From positions 1 to 6,093 of the forward strand of contig JAQBWJ010000157.1 of NCBI GenBank assembly GCA_027625215.1: a DNA stretch of 6,093 nt, written 5' to 3'. This DNA is from Candidatus Poribacteria bacterium. GTDB taxonomy: Bacteria; Poribacteria; WGA-4E; GCA-2687025. Numbering within the stretch: the stretch's first letter is position 1; the number at the start of each line of letters is the position of its first letter. The notes beneath the pieces were generated by a model. That model worked only from the letters and a program-made list of their open reading frames with translations, was not told where the DNA came from and made no database searches. Positions 5,334-6,093 of the stretch are shown piece after piece. The position numbers and the translations under genes were made by a program.

Positions 5334-6093
5334 TCAGTTACGCCTCAGCAGCGCAACGTTTTCGACGTGCGGTGTCTGCGGGAACAGATCGACAGGCTGC
5401 ATCTCGGCGAGGTCGTACAACCCGCCTTCACACAGCGCGGCGATGTTTTCCGCCTGAGGAACAGGGTGGCAACTCACATAGACGATCCGCGACGGCGCGA
5501 GATCGCGCAGCGCGGCGACCGCTTTCGGATGCATCCCGGCGCGCGGCGGATCGGTGATGACGACATCGGGTCGCGTCGAACCGAGAAAGCCGTGTATCCC
5601 CTCATCCAAGTTCGCAGCGAGAAAACGCGCGTTCGACACGCCGTTCTGATCGGCGTTCTGCGTCGCGTGGATGACGGCGGCGGGCAGGATTTCGATCCCC
5701 ACCGACTGCGACACCTGACTCGAAAACAGGATCGAGAAAACACCGACGCCGCAGTAGAGGTCGAGCAGCATTTCGCTGCCGGAGAGGTTCGCGTACCGCT
5801 CGGCGACGCCGACCAGCAGTTCCGCCGCTTCCGTGTTCGGCTGGAAGAACGAGTCGGGGCTGAGAGTGAACGTTTTGTCGCGGAGCCGTTCTTGGAAGTA
5901 CGGCTCGCCCCCGTCGATGAACAGCGCCGCGCCCTCCGATGTTCCCGCGACGGAATCCGTCACCCCGTTGACGACGCAGGTCGGGGCCAATCCCGAATCA
6001 TGAAGATGCTTGACGTACGCCGCCATCACCTCCGGTTTGCGTTCGGTCGTGACGAGTACGGCGCACGTTTGACCCGTGTTCTCGCCGTACCGC
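5334..6093 (-). CDS. TrmA/RumA-family RNA (uracil-5-)-methyltransferase, 5' end outside window
   Basis: The reading frame is open from the right edge to the TGA at 5334-5336, giving the C-terminal 252 residues. It transfers a methyl group from S-adenosylmethionine to C5 of a uridine in tRNA or 23S rRNA. In order, counting from the first whole visible codon: FTLSPDSFFQPN (75-86), the SAM-binding LLDLYCGVGVFS (109-120), VGIEILPAAV (131-140), VITDPPRAGMHP (178-189), IVYVSCHPVP with the catalytic nucleophile Cys208, and the closing PVDLFPQTPHVENVALL with the general-base Glu244. All catalytic motifs are present. The GTG at 6029 is not the real start because family-like sequence continues upstream without a break to the edge. 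The N-terminal TRAM domain and any iron-sulfur cysteines lie outside, so RlmD, RlmC, RlmCD and TrmA subtypes cannot be told apart. Confidence 0.93.
   Translation of the reverse strand, partial: RYGENTGQTCAVLVTTERKPEVMAAYVKHLHDSGLAPTCVVNGVTDSVAGTSEGAALFIDGGEPYFQERLRDKTFTLSPDSFFQPNTEAAELLVGVAERYANLSGSEMLLDLYCGVGVFSILFSSQVSQSVGIEILPAAVIHATQNADQNGVSNARFLAANLDEGIHGFLGSTRPDVVITDPPRAGMHPKAVAALRDLAPSRIVYVSCHPVPQAENIAALCEGGLYDLAEMQPVDLFPQTPHVENVALLRRN

Noticed and set aside
5334..6029. A complete 231-residue methyltransferase starting at GTG 6029
   Set aside because: Coding sequence typical of the family continues in frame to the right edge, and 231 residues would lack the N-terminal domain, so the gene is cut by the window.

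Overview
The window is a GC-rich, gene-dense stretch of a bacterial chromosome holding seven or eight protein genes and no RNA gene, insertion sequence or CRISPR array. The organism cannot be fixed from the sequence. The mix of a Gfo/Idh/MocA oxidoreductase, a PhyH-type dioxygenase of the LHGG subtype and a UPF0175/DUF3368 pair resembles uncultured, catabolically rich lineages such as Poribacteria, Planctomycetes or their relatives. This is an impression from family content, not a measurement.

Layout, left to right. (1) A minus-strand gene starts at 600 and runs off the left edge. Its visible 200 residues end in a DUF4214-like segment. (2) An N-acetylglucosamine-6-phosphate deacetylase homologue (nagA, 1912 to 689, minus) lies 88 nt upstream of it and may be co-transcribed with it. 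(3) A 134-nt divergent control region (1913-2046) carries a near-consensus sigma70-type promoter in each direction. The nagA promoter lies so close to its ATG that the mRNA should be leaderless. The other promoter gives a short leader with a good Shine-Dalgarno. (4) A plus-strand run of four closely spaced genes follows: a Gfo/Idh/MocA oxidoreductase (2047-3033), a UPF0175 antitoxin-like protein (3055-3315), a DUF3368 PIN-like toxin (to 3797) and a PhyH-family Fe(II)/2-oxoglutarate oxygenase (3812-4558). (5) Two minus-strand genes face this run tail to tail: an AlkD-type DNA alkylation repair protein (5226 to 4564) and the C-terminal part of a TrmA/RlmD-family RNA m5U methyltransferase that enters from the right edge.

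How they may work together. NagA and the two putative small-molecule oxidoreductases suggest amino-sugar or carbohydrate scavenging under a shared divergent control region. The toxin-antitoxin pair sits between the two metabolic oxidoreductases and has visibly lower GC, so it looks like an insertion that kept the operon reading. The methyltransferase and AlkD pair is an unrelated nucleic-acid maintenance unit. I see no clearly new multi-gene system. The points most worth a second look are the predicted leaderless nagA promoter, the toxin-antitoxin pair embedded in a metabolic operon, the missing HxD motif in the PhyH protein and the altered metal motif in NagA.
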